Shown: one piece after another, positions 61,450 through 64,000 of the stretch
Numbering within the stretch: the stretch's first letter is position 1
Layout of the letters: each line of letters begins with the position of its first letter
Assembly (NCBI RefSeq): GCF_017876675.1
Contig: NZ_JAGIOI010000001.1
Coordinates: 372,001 to 436,000 of the forward strand
Source of the DNA: Arthrobacter stackebrandtii
GTDB lineage: Bacteria > Actinomycetota > Actinomycetes > Actinomycetales > Micrococcaceae
DNA length: 64,000 nt
Direction of reading: 5' to 3'
Notes under the pieces: generated by a model
Told to the model about the DNA's origin: nothing
The model's input: the letters and a program-made list of their open reading frames with translations, nothing else
The model's database searches: none
Made by a program: the position numbers and the translations under genes

Positions 61450-62492
61450 AGTACCTCCCCATAAAAAGTCTCCAAGTCGGCGCGGAGACCGTCCGCCGTG
61501 TAGTGGTTCAAGATTGCGGCCGAGGCCTTGAGCCCCCGTTCCTCGCGCTCTGCATCGGGCATGTCCATGGCATCGAGGAGCCCGCGCAGCAGCGTGGTGG
61601 TGTCCACGGCGGGGGTGCAGTAAGACGGGTCGAAGAATTCCCGCCCCCCGCCTCCCGCGTAGCCGACGACGTAGGCGCCCGAGGCCATTGCCTCGGCCGG
61701 CGGCAGGCCGAAGCCGTCGCGCTCGCTGAGGCTGAGGAAGATGGCGCTGGACCGCATGGCGGCCGCCACCTGGGACTCGTCCATGTTGGCAATCTCCAGC
61801 AGCTCCCAGCCTCCGGGCATGCCGACCCCCACGGCACGCAGCAGGTGCCTGAGCTGGTGGAGCTCTTCGGGGCGGCGCGAGGGCATGTAGGCGATGCGAC
61901 GCGGGGCCGGTCCCGTCCGCGTGGTGAAAACACGCCCGTCCACCACGTTGCGGACCACACCCACGGGCAGCGGGTCAAAGGCGTATTTCAGCAGTTCCGC
62001 CCCGTCGCGGGAGACGGTCAGCAGCGCCGCCAAGTTGCCGGCCGTGCGGTAGGGGTGCCCGGCCGCGGTGTCCGTGAACGGAATCCTGTCGAAGGTGTGG
62101 TGCGGGCCCTGGTTGAAGACGACCTTGCGGACCTCCGGCGGAAACAGGTGCAGTGTGGGGCCGTAACATTCCGGGACGGCAAGGATGTCGTTGGCCTTCA
62201 GTTTCACCGTGGCGGCCGAGACCACCGGGGTCTGGTTTTCAAACCAGTCGCAGCGGAAGCCCTCCTTGGCGTGCAGCACGGCGGCCCGGATGCCCAGGTC
62301 CCGGAGGGCGTCGACGTGCTGGTAGATCACCTTGACGCCGCCGCTGGGCTTCGTCTCCATGGGGGCCAGGTAGTAAACGGCCGGGTCGCCGGCGGCTGCG
62401 CCCACGTGCAGGCGCGGCGGCTTGCGCCAGCGCAGGTCGGACCAGTTTTGGTAGGCGGCCACGGATTTCCGCACGGCTTCACGCGCCTTCAT
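61446..62492 (-). CDS. GT4-family glycosyltransferase
   Basis: A 348-residue GT-B enzyme. The N-terminal lobe has YYLAPMETKPSGGVKVIYQH and VDALRDLGIRAAVLHAKEGF; the C-terminal lobe has IAYMPSRRPEELHQLRHLLR and LSLSERDGFGLPPAEAMASG, AYVVGYAGGGGREFF, with the E-x7-E-like pair. This resembles the polysaccharide transferases found beside Wzy in actinobacterial loci. The ATG at 62492 overlaps the previous gene by 14 bases; the open frame to 62897 is the shadow of that gene. It overlaps the lipoprotein start by four bases. Confidence 0.88.
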   Translation of the reverse strand: MKAREAVRKSVAAYQNWSDLRWRKPPRLHVGAAAGDPAVYYLAPMETKPSGGVKVIYQHVDALRDLGIRAAVLHAKEGFRCDWFENQTPVVSAATVKLKANDILAVPECYGPTLHLFPPEVRKVVFNQGPHHTFDRIPFTDTAAGHPYRTAGNLAALLTVSRDGAELLKYAFDPLPVGVVRNVVDGRVFTTRTGPAPRRIAYMPSRRPEELHQLRHLLRAVGVGMPGGWELLEIANMDESQVAAAMRSSAIFLSLSERDGFGLPPAEAMASGAYVVGYAGGGGREFFDPSYCTPAVDTTTLLRGLLDAMDMPDAEREERGLKASAAILNHYTADGLRADLETFYGEVL

Positions 62493-63672
62493 GGCTGCCA
62501 CCCCCAACGCCCCGCGCACTGTCCGCTGCCTGGTTGCCGCCGTGCGCCGGTGCACCCTGGCGGGGCAGGGCCAGGGCGGCGTCGAGGATGCGGGCTCCAA
62601 CGTGCTGCCATGAGCAGTTCGCCGCAGCCTGCCGTGCCGCGGCTCCCATGGACCGTGCACGTGCGGGGTCGGCGAGTGTGCGCATCGCCGCTGCAATGGC
62701 GCCGGTGTCCAGGGGATCCACCACGAGGCTTCCGCCAGGCAGCAGCTCCGCGGCGCCGCCCACGGTGGTGGCGATGACGGGCAGCCCGGCCGATCCGGCT
62801 TCCAGGCAGGAGATCGGGGAGGGGTCGAAGCGGCTGGGGAGGACGAAGCAGGTGGCCGCAGCGTACAGCCCGTCAAGCGTGCGCTGGCCCGGCGCATCGT
62901 CCCGTGAAATCATGCCGTGTCCGGTGACTCCCGGGGCGTCCAGGGCGGGGTGCCCTCCGACGACGTCGAGGGTGGCTGCGGGAAAGTCCTGCCGGACCCT
63001 GGCAAAGGCCTCCAGCACGGCGGCACCGTTCTTGCGCTGCCAGTCCACGCCGACAAACAGGTAGCGCGGGGTGTCCCAGCTGCGGTTACCGGCTGCCGCG
63101 GTGCGCGGACGGTGGCCCATGCCCACCACGGCGATGCGTTCCGGGTCGATGAGGTAGTCGGCGGCGAAGGAGGCGGCTGCCCACCGGGTGCTGACGGCGC
63201 ACAATTGCGCGGCGCCGCTGGACGCGGCCTGCCGGCCGATCCAGGCCCGGACGTGGCGGTCTGCAAATCCGGCCTGGCTGATGTCGGATTCGGGGTTGGC
63301 CCACATCTGGGCGAGGGTTCCGTCGTCGTAGCTGATGCACGGGGCGGCCCCGGCAACGGCGGCGCGGAGATCGTACATTTCCGTGCCCATGGCCACGATG
63401 GCGTCCAGGGGGCCTGCCGCCTGGACGCTCCGGTGCAGCGCGCGCGTGCGGGCCCATTGGCGCACCGGCATCCTGTCCGCGACGGCGCCGCGGTGCCCGC
63501 CCAGGCGGGACGCCAGCGCGACGCCCTGGTGGAGGCCGGGCGGAACCGCGGCGGCCAGCGGCACCAGGTCCACGCCGTTGGCGGCGAGGCCCCCCGCCAG
63601 GCCGGCCGGAGTTCCCGACCAGTTCCGCGGGTCCAGCGGCTGGGCCGCAGGATACAGAAGTCCAATGCGCAT
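62479..63672 (-). CDS. GT4-family glycosyltransferase
   Basis: A 397-residue GT-B enzyme. The start is MRIGLLYPAAQPLDPRNWSG with TPAGLAGGLAANGVDLVPLA (glycine-rich substrate loop); the C-terminal lobe has YLFVGVDWQRKNGAAVLEAF, ATCFVLPSRFDPSPISCLEA and GSAGLPVIATTVGGAAELLP, with the catalytic E in ISCLEA. The ATG at 63672 overlaps the stop of the upstream gene (TGATG). The frame upstream to 63951 is out-of-frame shadow of that gene. Donor sugar unknown. Confidence 0.88.
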   Translation of the reverse strand: MRIGLLYPAAQPLDPRNWSGTPAGLAGGLAANGVDLVPLAAAVPPGLHQGVALASRLGGHRGAVADRMPVRQWARTRALHRSVQAAGPLDAIVAMGTEMYDLRAAVAGAAPCISYDDGTLAQMWANPESDISQAGFADRHVRAWIGRQAASSGAAQLCAVSTRWAAASFAADYLIDPERIAVVGMGHRPRTAAAGNRSWDTPRYLFVGVDWQRKNGAAVLEAFARVRQDFPAATLDVVGGHPALDAPGVTGHGMISRDDAPGQRTLDGLYAAATCFVLPSRFDPSPISCLEAGSAGLPVIATTVGGAAELLPGGSLVVDPLDTGAIAAAMRTLADPARARSMGAAARQAAANCSWQHVGARILDAALALPRQGAPAHGGNQAADSARGVGGGSHEGA

Positions 63673-64000
63673 CAGTTTCCTCCCCCCATGGTGGCCACGC
63701 GGCGCCCGTGCCCTGTGGTGCGGCTGCGCATCCGGACCAGCCGGTCGCGCGCGCCGCGGACAACGTTGGCGGCTTCCAGTGGCAGTTCCCGGCTCCAGGC
63801 GCGCGGGCCGTAGTGCCGGAGCAGCCGCTCGTACACGGCGGCCTGCCTGTCTGCCATGGCCTGCAGGCCGAAGCTGGCTGTGGCGAAGTCCCGGCTGAAT
63901 GCACCGAGCGATTCCCGCAGCCCGGCGTCGGCCAGCAGGGGCCGCAGGCATTCAATGAGCTGTTCGACGGCGTCGGTCCGGGCTTCGTCAGACCAGAAGC
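63672..64000 (-). CDS. C-terminal end of a glycosyltransferase (partial)
   Basis: The gene enters from beyond the right edge; 108 residues are visible. DEARTDAVEQLIECLRPLLA, DAGLRESLGAFSRDFATASF and GLQAMADRQAAVYERLLRHY match the closing helices of GT4 enzymes (loss of the motifs upstream prevents a firm call). The stop overlaps the next ATG by one base, so it belongs to the same operon. Confidence 0.65.
   Translation of the reverse strand, partial: FWSDEARTDAVEQLIECLRPLLADAGLRESLGAFSRDFATASFGLQAMADRQAAVYERLLRHYGPRAWSRELPLEAANVVRGARDRLVRMRSRTTGHGRRVATMGGGN

Overview
The window looks like chromosomal DNA of a high-GC actinobacterium of the Arthrobacter/Micrococcaceae type. The basis is the GC-rich codon use, actinobacterial gene forms (SufU/SufS, DUF2505, EfeO/EfeB, an RmlC-RmlD fusion), GTG/TTG starts and tightly overlapping ATGA operons. 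No rRNA, tRNA or CRISPR array was recognised.

Layout. (1) 0-8.6 kb: small Tat-exported paralogues sharing a KGAAWSxPVIA signal (37-570, 1267-1815, 8043-8585) with an AraC-type regulator, plus the housekeeping genes mfd and a DUF2505 gene. (2) 8.7-13.3 kb: a six-gene minus-strand operon for SipW-dependent export, with two SipW-like signal peptidases, three TasA/CalY-like exported proteins and an LPxTG wall protein. Beside it lie a relic of a peptidase paralogue and an ISAs1 scrap. (3) 13.7-17.2 kb: nhaA, a 38-residue membrane protein, a VanZ-like gene and a complete ISAs1 element with a 10-bp target duplication. (4) 17.4-37.7 kb: a surface polysaccharide locus. It starts with a polyprenyl-phosphate sugar transferase, continues through an AT-richer block (PqqD-nucleotidyltransferase fusion, GT4, GT2, pyruvyl transferase, Wzx-like flippase), and is split by a nested stack of insertion sequences (25.3-31.0 kb). 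It resumes with a Wzy-like polymerase, dTDP-rhamnose genes (rmlA, rmlB, fused rmlCD) and a DUF1972-type glycosyltransferase. (5) 37.7-42.3 kb: a decayed IS481-like transposase, a MauE-thioredoxin fusion, a fourth Tat paralogue and a second AraC regulator. (6) 42.4-48.1 kb: sufU-sufS, lhgO, efeO-efeB. (7) 48.4-64 kb: a second exopolysaccharide locus. It has a 1581-residue secreted repeat protein, a three-domain WecG/GT2/GT2 fusion and a convergent, overlapping minus-strand operon (two Wzz-like proteins, Wzy, a rhamnosyltransferase-like protein, a glycosidase-like lipoprotein, three GT4 genes).

The two polysaccharide loci together supply priming, nucleotide sugar, assembly, flipping, polymerisation and length control. 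The SipW operon and the Tat family would supply cell-surface proteins. The most notable observation is in the IS110 element at 29.47-30.87 kb. Its left non-coding region contains short stretches matching the element's own insertion site and its own ends, as a bridge RNA should, and removing the element rejoins an IS3 orfB reading frame. Other notable points are the triple glycosyltransferase fusion, the repeated AraC/Tat-protein pairing and the two-peptidase SipW operon.
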